From Cyanobacteria bacterium UBA11370 (GTDB taxonomy: Bacteria > Cyanobacteriota > Cyanobacteriia > Cyanobacteriales > Coleofasciculaceae): 6,166 bases of DNA. The position numbers and the translations under genes were made by a program. Shown in pieces: positions 6,027 through 6,166 of this stretch (its first letter is position 1; each line of letters starts with the position of its first letter). The stretch is from assembly GCA_003486645.1 (NCBI GenBank), contig DNGI01000208.1, positions 1-6,166 on the forward strand, in the 5' to 3' direction. The notes beneath the pieces are model-generated. The model had not been told where the DNA came from and ran no database searches. It worked only from the letters and a program-made list of their open reading frames with translations.

Positions 6027-6166
6027 TAGTTGAAGTTTTTCATCTAATAGCTTTGCTATGGTTTGAGCGTTCAGGAATCAATTCTCAGCCATAAAAAGTA
6101 GGGTAATACCAACAGGACTTACGCAAGTGTCACACTTAAATCAACTTGTAGGGTGCGTCAGACCAA
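6027..6166. other. Intergenic tail with dispersed-repeat-like words
   Basis: No gene is seen in these 140 bases. AGGACTTACGCA at 6114-6125 and GTAGGGTGCGTCAGACC at 6148-6164 resemble words I recall as frequent in intergenic repeats and insertion-sequence ends of filamentous cyanobacteria. GTAGGGTAATACCAA (6098-6112) repeats, with two extra bases, the GTAGGGATACCAA at 5733-5745 that leads into the fold-back element. The window ends before any element can be completed. A small hairpin ATAGC-TTT-GCTAT (6047-6059) lies 20 bases after the tRNA, without a proper T-run. Confidence 0.4.

Noticed and set aside
6047..6059. ATAGC-TTT-GCTAT hairpin after the tRNA as a terminator.
   Set aside because: The five-pair stem is A/T-rich and followed by GGTTTGAG, not a U-tract; the T-run at 6036-6040 lies before the hairpin.
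1..6166. CRISPR arrays, riboswitches, toxin-antitoxin or defence genes.
   Set aside because: No regularly spaced repeats, no recognisable aptamer core and no additional gene of such type could be seen on either strand.

Overview
The window carries a cyanobacterial type IV pilus assembly operon, pilM-pilN-pilO-pilQ, all on the + strand (159-5676). It is followed by an intergenic region holding a 91-bp fold-back repeat, a tRNA-Thr gene on the + strand, and the start of a repeat-rich intergenic region cut by the window end. A cyanobacterium is suggested by the gene order without pilP, by the wording of the proteins (PilN start MYSLDINFLKDR, PilQ with an AMIN domain and a very long proline-rich linker), by one exact HIP1 octamer (GCGATCGC) inside pilQ, by a tRNA-Thr with a U discriminator base and no encoded CCA (as in chloroplasts), and by intergenic words often met in filamentous cyanobacteria (AGGACTTACGCA, GTAGGGTGCGTCAGACC). 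I cannot name the genus from sequence alone.

Layout: 1-158 is a leader with a polypyrimidine tract and no convincing promoter. 159-1262 encodes PilM (cytoplasmic actin-fold protein), 1267-2163 PilN and 2171-3025 PilO (inner-membrane alignment proteins, one membrane helix each), and 3064-5676 PilQ (outer-membrane secretin). Gene gaps are 4, 7 and 38 bases, so co-transcription is very likely. 5677-5954 contains the fold-back repeat and, at its end, an extended -10 promoter for the tRNA. 5955-6026 is tRNA-Thr(CGT). 6027-6166 has no gene but shows dispersed-repeat-like words.

The genes work together as one machine. PilM in the cytoplasm docks on the N-terminal tail of PilN. PilN and PilO pair through their coiled coils and periplasmic ferredoxin-like domains, and link the inner-membrane motor platform to the PilQ channel through which the pilus leaves the cell. 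The motor ATPases (PilB, PilT), platform protein PilC and pilins are not in this window. 

I did not find an undescribed multi-gene system. The coding part is an ordinary housekeeping pilus locus. The points most worth a second look are the fold-back repeat whose three transition mismatches all remain G-U pairs in the + strand RNA, a 9-bp tandem repeat coding Gly-Gln-Pro inside the PilQ N0 domain, and large insertions in the PilQ N1 and secretin domains.
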